From assembly GCA_004335835.1 (NCBI GenBank), contig RWJK01001876.1:1-64000 (forward strand): DNA of 64,000 nucleotides. Direction: 5' to 3'. Below the pieces are notes generated by a model. The model ran no database searches. It saw only the letters and a list, made by a program, of their open reading frames with translations, and was not told the origin of the DNA. Both the position numbers and the translations under genes were made by a program. Positions 1 through 14,000 of this stretch are shown here, one piece after another. The stretch comes from Scenedesmus sp. ARA3 (taxonomy: Eukaryota > Chlorophyta > Chlorophyceae > Sphaeropleales > Scenedesmaceae). How positions within the stretch are numbered: the first letter of the stretch is position 1; each line of letters starts with the position of its first letter.

Positions 1-720
1 GTGTGCCAGCCCAAGTTCACGCCCAGCTGCGGCCAGGAGGGCTTCTCATGCGGCGGCAAGTCCAGCGCGGTCTGCTGCGAGGGTGAGGCGCGGGCGCTGC
101 GGTCTGTTGCGCGCTGCAAATGACTAGCGCAGCCGCAGATAGCATGGGAGGCTTGCTTGGACAGGTTTCCCAATGGTGATTGAAACATGTGCTTGATGGA
201 GTGCATGGCACATGAAAGGGGCAGCCGTGCTTTGCATGAATCCCCCATCTGCAACTCACACTGCCGTCATGCTGGCAACAGCTGACATTGATTGCTAATG
301 AGCACACTTTCTTTGGCATTCGTAAGACTGACTTCCGTATGTTGCCCCCTGCCGTGCTGCACTCCCCTGTCCCCACCGCCCCCCTCGCCAGGCTACGCGT
401 GCTACTGGGACTACAAGCAGCACAAGGGCAGCTGCCACCCCGAGCCCAACCCCGACTACTGCCGCAAGGACGGCGACCAGTGCGGCGACGACCGCGACTG
501 CTGCTATGGCTCGCGCTGCTGCTTCCTTCAGGGCAAGAGCAAGCTGGCCACCAAGCGCCTGGCAAAGCACGGCGGCCAGTGCACGCCAGTCACATACGAC
601 AGCTGCCACAAGGATTGCTACAATTACGAGTGTTACATTGAGCGCAGCAAGGATTGCAACGCCTACTATGCCACATCAGCTGCCAAGCTGTCAGCAGCTG
701 GCGCCAAGTACATGGTGTGA
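1..720 (+). CDS. Cysteine-rich knottin-like protein, 3' end (5' truncated by window)
   Basis: Two exons are visible: 1-82 (reading VCQPKFTPSCG...) and 392-720, ending in TGA. The intron 83-391 begins GTGAGG and ends with a pyrimidine-rich CAG, and the phase-1 junction restores an open frame. The roughly 135 visible residues contain more than 20 cysteines, with adjacent pairs (CC) and spacings such as C-x6-C-x5-CC that resemble disulfide-knot folds. Such domains are normally secreted or exposed in the extracellular matrix. The start and any signal peptide lie outside the window, so localisation is an inference. The tail after the last Cys is Ala/Tyr/Lys-rich. I do not recognise a specific family; extracellular matrix or defence roles are possible but unsupported. 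Confidence 0.75.
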
Positions 721-3434
721 GCGCGGCCAGAAGCCCTCAACACACGCTGACACTGATCTATTGCAGGACTGCTGCGCCATGTTCAGCCTGCGCCTTGGAG
801 GCAGAAGCATGTGCTGGTAAAAGCGGGTGCTGTGGCTGTTGCTGGTGGCGGCAAGCTGCCGTCTCAACAGCATGCCTTGGCTTGTCTTGTAGTGCCAGCA
901 CTTCAGAGGACTAATGGCCGCGTGCAGGCGCTGGCAGACATGATGGCTGTGACGTGTACATAATGCATGCAGCATTTAGGTAGCAACACTGTCGCCTCTG
1001 ACTGGGCTTATTGATGTTGGTGATCACCACAATCTGACTGCTTATTCAGCGCAGCGCCCCGGAAGAGCTTATGTCTCAGCAGCACAGACCTTGATTGGCC
1101 GTGAACCCCTTGATTGTCAGCGCAGGTAGTATCATGCATGCATTGCTGCCAGAGTTGCGCTTGAAATGGCGGCTGCTGTGTGTGTGCAGAGAAGGCAGGG
1201 CCATCTGTAGGAGGATAGGCGGCATGCATGATGCATACAAGCCTGTGTGCGCCCCCTTGGCCATCACTGGCGGTCCTCGGGGTTTCTTGAGGTGCAGAAC
1301 GCTCGTTTGCTATCGTACAACCGCATGCCTTGAACCTGCTTGGACATGTCGTTCGGTTGACCGGTGATCAAGCCCGGCACAGCACTGCAGCACGCCAGTG
1401 CAGCCGTGGCAGGCTGGTTGGCAGTACAGGTGATCACACTGCCTCATGCGCATGTTGATGGTGCACAGGATACAGTAGACTAGCTGCATTGAATAGCAGA
1501 TGATATCGTTGTGTGGGCTTGGCGGTGGGCTATTATCATGTGGCCGCCACTGCCACATGCCCAAGTTGCATCTGTTGAGATGTTGAGATGGTGTTGACTA
1601 TCATTGGGGCCGATTGGCCTGCAGCCAGCATCGCTGGCATGTTAGTCCAGCCAGCATGTGCTCGTGATTGGCATGCTTTATCATGCAGTAATGTGGGTGA
1701 CCGACTCTGGCTCGGTGTGCTACTGCACAATGCCATGCTGCCCACTTGTGTCATCAGGAGCGGTCACGGATGCTGTGTGGTGATTGCATGCATCACGTGC
1801 AAGCTTGCATTGAGTGTGGGCTCCAGGAGCCTGGTTGGCTGTTGCTGACGTTGTCGTGGTTGAGCAGTGTGCAACTCTGTTGCATACCTGTGTGCTTCTG
1901 GCCTTGAAGGCAGGGTATGCGGCGACAGCCGCCGACGTCAGCCTTGCACGTTGTTGATACGATGCATGTGCACGGTGTGGTGATTAGCGCCATTGAAAAC
2001 AGCACTTGAGTGCCTCCCGCTAGGCAAGCTCAGGCTGGCTGACTCCAAACGCATGCTGATCGCTGGCTGACAGTAGTTACACAGGCACGGGGTAGAGCAG
2101 TAGCTGGGGCACGTCACACTTTTGTGAAGGGGTTGGTGGGGGTTGGTGTCCTTGCTGCTCTCACTGGATTGCCCAGGGTGGTGCTGCAGCCAGCTGGCTG
2201 CTCACCCTGCAGTATGCAAAGAGGTGTTGCGGCTGCATGCGACAGGCACACACAACAGCTGCTTTGTTGTCACTGCATTCAATGCAGTGAAAGTTTCACG
2301 CACAGCAAGCGCCAAGTTGCAGTGCGTGCTGTGAATGCGCCATGGCTGTTGCGAGGGATAGCTTCAGTCGCAGTACCAGGCATGGGAAGGGCGCCACTGC
2401 CATGGGCATGCAGACTGTTGAGTTGACTTGGCAGGCGTGTGATGTGTCAGCGGCACGGCGTGGTCTAAAAAGGGGACTTGCTGCTACAGCTCATCAGCAC
2501 AATCATATCTGTCGAACCCGCTGTGGCGTCAACATGCCGTTGCCATGGTTTGAGCCCAGAGTGGGTTGGCGCTGCACAAGCAGGGCCTGGCACACTCGAG
2601 GTATCCTCGTCACACAGGTGGTATGCTAGCCGTTGACCTTTTGTAACACAGGCACTGATATACCTGGCACCTGTTTCTGATGTTGCAGCCTCTGGCAGCA
2701 GGTTGCCTCCCGGACCATCGCACCAGCGCACCAAAAGCCATTTGCTGCAGAGGGCAGATCTTCTTCATGTTTCATGCGCAAGGATATGAATGGTGAAAGT
2801 TTGACATGCAAACCATGTTTGGGCCGTTAGAGTGTCACACAGTCAGTGGCAGTCAACAACACCACTGCCATTGGCCCCAGGTCCAGCCAGGCAGTGGCCA
2901 GGGGCAGGGATGCTTCAGGCAGGGTGTACAAGCCAGGAGTCATGACGTGGTTGCATGAAATGCGCGGTAATCAAGCAATGGATATTTATTTCTTTCAGCA
3001 CGCTTACTGCACGAGCTGGCAGGAGAAGCGACTGCAACTCTGGTCACCCCTGGGCAACCGGGCAGGACTGCTGCGGGTGACCAAGCGCTCAGCCTGCTTC
3101 AAGTGTTACCAGCTACAACTACAAAGATATGCCCGGGGATGCAGCTAGTTCTGCGCGGCACATTGAACAAGGGTTGTTATGGTTCTGCAAGGCGTGGAAA
3201 TTGTAACCACTGACAGCTGCGCCCACTGAGGGTGAACGTAAAGCTAGGCAAACAGCAAAGCCAATGCGTATCTGTGCTACCTGCGCCTGACCTGGCGCCC
3301 CCTTCTTGGAATAAGGGGTTGCTTGCACGTCCTGTCCCCAATTGCTCTTAGTCGTACGTTTTTATCTTACTGCAGCCTAGAGCAAGGCAAAGCGCTGAGT
3401 GCAGCGGCTTTAGGGCCTGCAGTCTGGGCGAGGC
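721..3434. other. Intergenic region without a supported gene
   Basis: About 2.7 kb between the cysteine-rich gene and PEPC. The open frames here are short, overlap on both strands and have no splice-consistent partners. There are no strong tandem repeats. It presumably holds the 3' UTR of the first gene and the promoter and 5' UTR of PEPC. Confidence 0.6.
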
Positions 3435-4416
3435 ATGATGGTCGACTCCTCGGCCCTGTTGATGCCTACCAGCGCCAAGCAGGTGCGTGACGCTTCGCTT
3501 CATGTGGATGAGTTAATTGTCGTGACGTTGGTGCATGATCTTGGCGTGAGCACTGAAACCCTGCCCGCTGCAGCAAGCAACCTCTAGCAGCAACCCTGCA
3601 GGTCACTGCGCTGATGCTTCCTTTCTGCCCAGATCAAACCACCTGTGCCGTGCTCTGCAACAACAAACCACATAGTCAAAACTGGTGGCAGCTTTATGCT
3701 CTCTTCTAGGTTTACTGCTTGCGATTTACCTTGGTACCTCACCCTGCTCTGCCTGCCTTCCATTGGTATATTCCTGCGAGCGCCGTGCCATCATGTTGAC
3801 GCTCCTACTCACAGCAAACCCATCTTTGAACGTGTGCTTTCTATGTGCAGCTGCTGCGTGATGATGACAGCCTGCTGCGCCAGGTGTTCTTCAATGTGCT
3901 GCGCCACCACCACCCGAATACAGCAAACAAGGTGGACGTCATCTACGCACTGTCTCAGGTGCGCTGCAGCAGCGTAGCACAACACACATTCAAAACAGCA
4001 GCAGTGGCAGTGGCAGCGGCTTGGACAGGGCCGCAACAAAGAGCAGCAACAGTAGCCAGCCACAGCTGAGGTCCAGTCAGTCAGTGATAATCCGCAGCCA
4101 TTGTATGTAGGGCGCTCAAGACATGCAGCAGCTGACCGATACCACTTGTTGTGCGATAGACAGCTAATCTAGATGGTTTGCAGCTGGCGCACTTCAGCAG
4201 GTGCTGTCGGCTTCTGCCTTGGTTGAGCAGGGGCAAAGCGCTCGCCATGCTGCGGTGCTGGCGCAAGCCACGTGCGGCAGCGTGTGCTGCTTGCGCTCAG
4301 AAGCATGCAGCTGGTTTGCAGGGCTTGTTGTTTAGCAGCTGCGCAGCGAGTAACGTGAAGCAGCCGGTGTTGCCGCCGCGTGTTGAAGTCTTTGCTGTAC
4401 CTTGCTGCACAAGTTT

Positions 4417-4452
<36 letters not shown>

Positions 4453-4991
4453 TGTTGAGGGCAGCGGAGCGCTGTCAGCTGTGGGCTACGGGCTGGCTGG
4501 TGGGTTGTGTGATCACATTTTCTGTCACTGCGGCTACAAGCGGTTACGTATTCCGCAATTCTGGGTTTGCTGCGGCGGGCGTGGCGTAAGTTCGAGGATG
4601 ACAGTGACTTTAAGCTGCTGTTGCAATCCTCTGCTGTCAACCAGCACACCTTGATGCTGTTACATCTCCGTGTTTCTGCATTTGTGCTGCCGCAGGCGTG
4701 GTGCAAGAGCAAGGATGACGGTGACTTTGAGCTGCTGGAGAAGTACCTGGGCAACCTCAAGCCAGAGGAGTGCATCCTGGTGCGCGGTGACAGCAGCAGC
4801 AGCAGTGTGGCTCAAGCAGCAGCAGTAGCAGTGCAGTGCAGCAACAGCAGTAGCAGCAGCAGCAGCAGCAGTGGGGCGTCAGCAGCAGCAGGAGCAAGGG
4901 CGTGGCTCAAGCAGCAGCAGTAGCAGTGGGGCGGCAGCAGCAGCAGGAGCAAAGGTGTGGTGCCAGCAGCAGCAGGACAGGGGTGTGCCCT

Positions 4992-5028
<37 letters not shown>

Positions 5029-8000
5029 GTTGTAGGCCCAGCCGCAGCAACATAGCTGCAGGAATGCTGTTTGTCAAAGCAGCAAAAGCGTGCTGCTGCC
5101 TTGTCTCGAACGGCAGCGATAGCAGCAGTTCGCTTGGTAGCCTGGCTGACTGCAGCGGCATTTGCAGCCACGGCATCGCCGATTGCATGCCTGCAAGCAA
5201 AACTTTAGCATCTACACCCCCAGCAGCTTCTGCCACATGCATGTTGAGCAACCTGTCAACACTGTTTACTTTGCGCTGACGCTGCTGTGCCTGGGCCTGC
5301 CTGCTGTGTTTTTTTACTTCTGCTGCCTGATGTGTGTGCAGGTTGCCAGCAGCTTCAGCCACATGCTCAACCTGCACAACCTCACCGAGGAGGTGGCCAA
5401 CACGCAGACGGAGCGCGCGGGGCGCATGGGCGAGGTGCGGGCGATGGCTGCGTGTCTTTGGTGCTTTAAAGTTTGCTTTTGTGACTTATCATGCATGGGC
5501 GGGGTGCAGGTGCTGGCGTGTCAGCGCTTGACTTGCTTCTGGTGTTGTTACTTGTTGCGCATGACGGAGGTGCGGCCACGGGACGCCTCTCGTGTCACTG
5601 CCTTTTTGAATTGTTGACTTGCTGATTGTGTTTTTCATTGCCTGTTTGCATCTCTGCTGCTGCCGCAGCTGACGCTGCCCACGCGCTCCACCAACACGAG
5701 CTTCATCAAGCTCAAACCCACAACAGTGACTTGTTCACCTGCTGAGTGTTTGTCACATTGCCTGTTTGCCTCTCTGCTGCTGCCGCAGCTGACGCTGCCC
5801 ACGCGCTCCACCAACATGAGCTTCATCAAGCTCACCAACCAGAACGGCGTGCCGGCGCAGAAGATCTACGAGGTGCGGCTGGCGCTACTGCACCAGTTAC
5901 TGCGTAAACATCAACAGGCTTGCACCGCCACAAGTCAGTGTCATGACAGCGTTCTCTGACATCAGGCTTGAATCAGAGTGGCGCACAGCGGTTGACAGCG
6001 GGCAGTGGCAGCAGCTGCATGGCAGCCACCCTCAAAGTGAATGCACAGAATCACTGCTGCTGTTGCTGCTTTCCAGGCTGCTGCCCATTCACATGATGCT
6101 GCTGCTGCTCACACGCATATTCTGCTGCTGCTGCCGCAGACGCTCTGCAGCCAGACGGTGGAGCTGGTGTTCACTGCACACCCCACGCAGGCCTTCAGGC
6201 AGAGCCTGCTCAAGAAGTATGCACGGGTGCGCGGCCTGCTGCCCAGCCAAGCAGCTGATGTGCATGCTGCTTGACATGTGCACTGGGATCTCAGCAAAGT
6301 CTCACGCGTCAGCCAGCAAGATGTGTTGTTGCAGCCGTGTATGAGAAGTATGTGCCGGCGCATGGCGGCGGCTGACTAGCTGATCAGCTGATGCTTGCAT
6401 GCTCGTGCTGCATGATGAATGCCTGTTACTATATGCACTGGGATCCCAGAAAGTCACCCTCAGCCAGCACTTTGTGTTGTTACCTGTTCAATGACACCTG
6501 AATGTCTGCCCGCTGCAGTGCTGCACCGCATCACCCGCAGGTGCGCGGCTACCCTGACGAGCTGCACAACAAGCGCAATGCCACATGCTATTCACCTGAA
6601 CCTCACCAACAGTTGTGTTTGCCTGCCGCACCATACAGCACAAATAAGCTCGCAGGCGCGCGGCTACTTGGATGATCTGCACAACACCGACACTGACATC
6701 ATTGTCATCATCCGTAACAAATGTGTGTCTTCCTGCCGCACTGCTGCACTGCTGCACCATCATGCCCGCTGCAGGTGCGCGGCTACCTTGATGAGCTGCA
6801 CAACAAGCGCATGTTGCCATATCATCATATCAAGTTAGTCATGTGTGTCTCGTGGCTGCACTGCTGCACTGACCTGCCACCAGGTGCGCGGCTACCTTGA
6901 CGAGCTGCACAACAAGCGCATGTCGCCGTACGAGAAGATTGAGCTGCTGGAGGCCATCAGGGCGCAGGTGCAGGCCGCCTGGCGCACCGACGAGATTCGC
7001 AGGCAGAAGCCCACGCCGCAGGTGAGGCGGTACAGCAGCTCGTATCAGCCTATACCATACCAATTTACACACAGACAAAATTATCTGCTGGTTAGTTTAG
7101 AGGGATCACATGGCAGACGCCCACACCACAGGTGAGGTCTGGTGCAACTGAGATCATACCAAAGCACACCACATTCATCCGCTGGTGTTATTTGAGAGAG
7201 CAGGTGCCAGGAGCCCAGCATAAGTGCGCTCACATGTTGCAAACACGTTCTGCAGGACGAGATGCGCCACGGGCTGAGCTACTTCCAGCAGACCATCAAG
7301 CACGTGGTGCCCACCTCCCACCATATCAACTGCTGTGTTTGTCCTTTGTTTTTGCAGGACGAGATGCGCCACGGCCTGAGCTACTTTCAGCAGACCATCA
7401 AGCACGTGGTGCCCACCTTCTACCATTGCTTGTGTGACTTATTTCTTTGCTTTTTGCTTCAGGACGAGATGCGCCACGGCCTGAGCTACTTCCAGCAGAC
7501 CATCATGGACATGGTGCCCACCTTCTACCGGCGTACGGACACAGCACTGGCCAACATCGGGCTGCCACGGCTGCCCCTCAACCACCGGCTGTTTGAGTTT
7601 GGCTCCTGGATGGGCGGTGACAGGGACGGCAACCCTAACGTGACTGCAGGCACAACACGCGACGTGGTGGTGCTGGCCAGGTGGGGCTGGGGATTGGAAT
7701 TGCAGCTTGGGGTTCTTTGTGTGGCGGTGTGGGCTTCTGTGTGCTGCTGCTGCCTGGGGTATTTTGCATCGTGGTAGTGTTGGCCAGGTGGGGTTCTGGC
7801 CTGAGGCTTTGCCGTTGTGTCGAACCACCGGCTGTTTGAGTTTAGCTCTTGTATGGGCGGTGACAGGGTTGGCAACCCAAATGCGACTGCAGGCACAACA
7901 CGCGACGTGGTGGTGCTGGCCAGGTGGGGTTCTGGCCTGAGGTTTCTGCCAGCTTATGGTTTAATACATTCTGCAGTTCTGTAAGTTGCAGCTTCCTGGG

Positions 8001-11000
8001 GCTCAGGGCTGAGAGGTGATGATATCTGCAATCGCCAGGTAGGTTCAAGGTTTGTGTTCCAGCTGCCTGGCGGTGTCACGCAGTGATGCGCAGCACCCTT
8101 CCCTTCAAAGCCGCATTGCTTCAATCTCCTTGGCTGCTGATTATGCTCGGTTCCTTGTGCGTGTTCCCTGCTGCAGGCTGGAGGCGGTCAACGCGTACTT
8201 CCAGGCTGTGGAGACGCTCATGTTTGACCTCAGCATCTGGCGCTGCAGGTGGGCCGGGCAGCAGCAGCAGCAGCAGCAGCAGACGTAAGGGCAATAGGGT
8301 GACAGCAAGGGGCGCGTGGTGTGGCGCTTCAACCCCAGCATCTAGCAGTGCACGACTGGCGGCCACAAGTTCCATGGCTTTGGGGCAGCACAGCCGCAGC
8401 AGTTGCAGCCCAGCAGCAGCAGCAGCAACAGCAGCAACAGCAACAGCTGTAACCACAGTAGCAGCAGGACCTGCTGCTTGCCGCCATACTTTGTCATAAT
8501 ATGACACCACCGCTTGTATGGCCACCTGTCTCATGCATATTGCGCAGCCCTGAGCTCAAGGCGCTGGCTCGTCGCTTGGCTTGTGCTTCCACACTATGTT
8601 TTCACTGCGCAACTTCCTGTGCCCCTTGCTGTTATGCTGCGCCTGCTGCCGCCGCCTCTTGTGCGCAGCCCCGAGCTCAAGGCGCTGGCGCGCCGCCTGG
8701 CTTGTGCTCGCCGCTGCTTCCTCACTGCGCCTGATTTTCTGTGTCTTCTGCTGCCTTTGCTGCTGCTGCTGCAGCCCTGAGCTCAAGGCGCTGGCGCGCC
8801 GCCTGGCTGCCCGTGCTGCGGCTGCCGACCCGGGGCGCGTGGCGGAGGAGCGCAAGAAGCGCAACTACGCCGACTTCTGGACGCCCATTGCGGCGAATGA
8901 GCCTTTCAGGGTGGTGCTGAGCCACATGCGCGACAGGTGCGGCGCTGCGCCCTACTTTCTGTGCCTTGAGCTGTCAGGCTGCGGGTTGTAGCCACATGCG
9001 CAACCTGTGTGGCGGCATGTGTTATGCAAGCTGCCTGCCGTGCGGTGCTTATAAAAATGCTAGACTGTGTGTTGGACTTTGGTATTCGGCAAAAGTGTTG
9101 TGCAAGAAGCGCAACCATGCAGACTTCTGGATGCCCATTGCGGCCATCGAGCCTTTTAGGGTGGTGCTCAGCCACATGCGCGACAGGTGCGACGCGCGCT
9201 GTGCCGTCATCTCTGAGATTATGATATCTGCATCAAAATGTCAAAGATCAGGAGATGCCACTTGCGCTGTGTGTTGTATGGAACGTTGTGGTGGTGTGCT
9301 GGGTAACTTCTTTACCCCACTGAGGCCCTTGTTCTAGTTTGTACTCATTCTCTGCTGCTGCTGCTCCTGCTGCTGCGGCTGCTGCTGCTGCTGCTGCTGC
9401 TGCGCTGCCGCCCGCTCAGGCTGTGGCAGACGCGCGAGGTGCTGCACCAGTGCCTCATCAACCCGCAGCTCAGCGTGAGGCAGGCGCTGCTGGACACGGA
9501 CAGCTACCTGGACGTGCAGGTGGGCAAATGACACAGCTGAAGGTTTTAAGCCCTATTTTTAAGCAATGTTCAACTGCCTGGACCCAACTGCAACCATAAT
9601 CATGTATGTGAGGCAGGCGCTGCTGGACAAAGGCAGCTACCTGGACGTGCAGGTGGCGGCCATCGGGTGTCACACTGTTACATTGTCATTGTTACGTTAT
9701 TACCTCGTTACATGCTGCCGTGCCCGCAGGAGCTGTTTGAGCCGCTGCACCTGATGTACACCAGCCTGCTGTCAACGGGCGATGAGAGCACAGCCAACCA
9801 CAAGCTGCTGGACACGCTGCGCCAGGTGGGGACTGATGCGTGGCAGCGGTGAATTGTTATGTTTGTGAACAAAATTGAAGTGGCTATCTGGGCGCTGTGG
9901 CTGGAGAGAGCTGTGTGCTTCATGCTAAACACGCTGCGCCAGGCGGGGAGTAGTAGTGGCAGCTGCTGAGACCTAGTGGCTATGGGTGGGCAGAGGCTTC
10001 CTGGGCGCCGCTGTTGCAGAGCTGTGCACTTTAAACACGCACAGCGCCTGACAGCTCACTATTTACACACACCTTATTGTTGTCGCCTTTCTGCCCCTTA
10101 CCAAGACGCCTGGTTATGGTCTTCCTTCTGCCTTCTGCCCTGTGTGCTGAGTATGTGTTTGTCGCGCGCTGCTGCTGCCGCAGGTGCAGACGTTTGGGCT
10201 GTCGCTGATGAAGCTAGACATCCGCCAGGAATCCACGCGCCACGCAGAGGTGGGCGGCATGGAAGTAGGGATAATGGCCAATCTGCAGGCCTTGTATTAG
10301 ATGTGCATTGGATGTGCATGCCTCCTGCTATGAACATATACACAAACTCGACTTCTGTCGTATCGATTTCCAGGTGTTAACGTCATCACGCGCCACTTGG
10401 AACTGGGCAGGTGCTTGACCCTATGTACGTGTCTCAAGCCATCAACACACAACGGTTGCTGCTGCTGCTGCCTGCCCTACGGCTTGCGTTCATGCAGGTG
10501 ATTGACGCCATCACGCGCCACCTGGAGCTGTGCTCCTTTCTGGCCTCACGAGCATGCCCGGTTATCATGTCTATATCCTGGGCTCCTTCCTGGCCTCATG
10601 AGCATGCCGGCTTAGTATTACTTAATCTACATAGTATATTTATGCTTGCGTTGCGGCTTGTACATCTGCAGGTGATTGACGCCATCACGCGCCACCTGGG
10701 GCTGCGCTTCTCCCTGGCCTCATGAGCATGCCCGGTTATGATTTCTATATCAAATGATAATGATACCAACGATTATTGTTTACTGCTGTTTCTGCCCCCC
10801 TCTCAGGTCATTGACGCCATCACGCGCCACCTGGAACTGGGCTCCTTCCTGGCCTGGCCCGGTGGGCGGCATGGAAGTGGGGATAATGGCCAATCTGCAG
10901 GCCGTGTATTGGATGTGCATGTGCATGTCTCCTGCTGTCAACATACACACCAACTCAACTTCTGTCGTATCAATTCGCAGGTCATTAACGCCAGCACGCG

Positions 11001-14000
11001 CCATTTGGAGCTGGGCAGGTGCTCGACCCTATGTACGTGTCTCAAGCCATCAACACACAACGGTTGCTTCTGCTGCTGCCTGCCCTACGGCTTGCGTTTA
11101 TGCAGGTGATTGACGCCATCACGCGCCACCTGGAGCTGGGCAGCTTCCTGGCCTGGCCCGAGGAGCAGCGCACGTCGTGGCTGCTGGGGGAGCTGGCGGG
11201 GCGGCGGCCGCTGTTCCCACCTGGCATAGAGCTCAGCACGGATGAGGCGGAGGTGGTCACCACCTTCAGGTAGGGCTTTGGGGTTTAACAGCCATGCAGG
11301 TCCAAGGGTTTAGGGTTGATACGTGCCTTTGAAGCTGGCGGGGCGCAGGCCGCTGTTCCCGCCAGGCATTGAGCTCAGCCCGGACGAGGCGGAGGTGGTC
11401 ACCACCTTCAGGTGGGGTTTGGGGTTATGAAGCACAGCGGTTTAACTATGCTTGCAGGACGCTGCTGTACACAGCTGCTGTACATGCAGCTGCTGCTACG
11501 CCCACTGCTCATACAAACAAGTGCATAGAGGGCTGTATACTGCTGCTTTGTGACCACACATACATGCTGCTTCCCTGCATGCAGGACGCTTGCTGAGCTG
11601 CCCACGGACTCGCTGCACAGCTACATCATCAGCATGACGCGCACCGCCAGCGACGTGCTGGGTGTGGTGCTGCTGATGCGCGAGTGCGGCATGACAGACC
11701 TGCTCAAGGGTGCGCTGCCGGGTTTTTATGCTTGACAGTTTTGGTGTTTTCAGGGTGGAGGGTTCAGGGGTACTGCCTTGTGGTGCTGCTGATGCGCGAG
11801 TGGGGCATGACAAACGTGCTTAAGGGTGCGATGCGAGGGTTTTGTCTGGTTATTGTTGAGGGTTCTGGTGTTTTCAGGTTTTGGGGGTCAGGTCACTGCT
11901 AGTTGGATGCCGTGGCGCTGGACAAGTGTGGTGCTTGTCCTTGAGGTTCCACACCTGACTGCTGCCTGTTTAAAACCATAGCTTGCTTGTTGATCTTGCA
12001 ACTATAGCGGTCCCTTTTTTGAAGAAGCTAGCTACAACATTCATGCCACCCCGGCGGGCTGCTGCTGGCCTTATGAATCATGCCTTGTCTCGCTTTACTT
12101 GTCTGCCTGGTCCTGCAGCTCCTCTCTGTTTGACACGCTGGTCCTGCACAACGCGCCGCTATATGGATAAAACCTAACCTAATCTTGCGTCGTGCCTTTC
12201 CCTGCCCTGCAGTGGCGCCCCTGTTTGAGACGCTTGATGACCTGCACAACGCGCCCGGCACCATCCAGACGCTGCTGGGCAGCGAGTGGACCCAGTACTC
12301 ATCTTGCCTCACTTCTTGTCTGTTGCTGCAGTGGCCCCTCTCTTTGAGACGCTTGATGACCTGCACAACGCGCCCGGCACCATCCAGACGCTGCTGGGCA
12401 GCGAGTGGTACAAGGGCCACATCAGCGAGCACCACGACGGCGTGCAGGAGTGCATGATCGGTGAGTGGCGGGCTGCAGCAGTGCATGATCGGTGAGTGGC
12501 CGGCTGCAAGCGAACAGACAGAGGAGTGACTGAACGAGAATTTGGCGGCATAGCTGTTGTTTTGACAGCATAGGTGCAGCAAGGGCTCTGATTGGTTGGC
12601 TTCCCTCGTGTTCATTAGCGCGCTCTGCGACAGCATGCAGGAGTGCACGATCCGTGAGTGGTGGGCTGCAGCAGTGCATGATGACGACAAGAACGTGCAC
12701 CCTGACACAATTGCAGCGCGTTGCAAATCCAACTCATTATACGGTGCCTGTTGCACATCGTCTTTCTGCACGCTGCCACGCGGCCCACAGGCTACTCCGA
12801 CTCGGGCAAGGACGCGGGCCGCATGTATGCCGCGCCTGCGTGCAACCCTCTTCGCAACCCTGGCTGCGCTGCAATCTGCAACCCTGCTGCAATCCCTCCG
12901 CTGCCCTGCGCCCTCCCCAGGCTACTCTGCCTCCTGCAAGGAGTGACCCACATGTGCTCACTGGCTGCTGCTTTGTTGTGTACTTGCTTTATGCTGCTTG
13001 TGGCTGTGGTGTGCTGTGATGTGCCGTACTTTGCAGGATTCCGGCAAGGACGCGGGCCGCATGGCAGCCGCCCCTGCGTGCAACCCTCTGCCCCGCTCTA
13101 TACTCATAGTTTGCTGCCTGTGGCTGTGCCGCACCCTGCAGGCTACTCCGACTCCGGCAAGGACGCGGGCCGCATGGCTGCCGCCTGGGCGCTGTTTGAG
13201 ACGCAAGAGCGCATCGTGGCGGTGGCAGAGCAGCACGGCGTGAGGCTCATCCTGTTCCACGGCCGCGGCGGCAGCGTGGGGCGCGGCGGCGGGCCCACAC
13301 ACATGGCCATCCGCTCGCAGCCGCCGGCAACCATCAAGGTGGGTGGGTTTGGTGCAGCAGGGTTGCGGCTGGGTTGCATTATCCGCTGCCTTTGCAGCAC
13401 TGCTGCTCTTTGCCAAACCAGGTATGTTCTGCATCCGCTGTTTCTGCCGTCTCTCGCACACATGCTCACAACCCCCCCGATCCCTCCCACCTTCCTTGCA
13501 CAGGGCAAGCTGCGCGTGACAATCCAGAGCAAAATTCTTGTGTTTGCTTCTCGCTCTCCCCCTATGACACACACACGCTTCGTGACACCATCATCGCCCT
13601 CCCTCCTCCTCGCAGGGCAAGCTGCGTGTGACCATCCAGGGCGAGACCATCGAGCAGCAGTTTGGCGAGCGCGAGGTGTGCTTCCGCACGCTGGACCTGT
13701 ACACATCAGCAGTGTTGGAGGCGTGCCTGGACCCGCCTAGCGCAGCACTGCCGGAGTGGAGGGAGCTGATGAACCAGCTCAGCGAGACATCCTGCAAGGT
13801 GCGGCGCGGTTGTGTTTGTATTGTTTGCGGCTGTTTGTTGTGGTTGCTGTGTGGGTAGACGATGCCACTTGTATTTTGCAGTGAGGTTAAGTGTGCGGTG
13901 GTCATGCGACCGCACGCTGGACTTGTAAACGAGCGTGGTGCTGGAGGCGTGCCTGGAACCCCCTTCAGCCCCTTGTATTTAGCAGTGGGGTTATGTGTGC

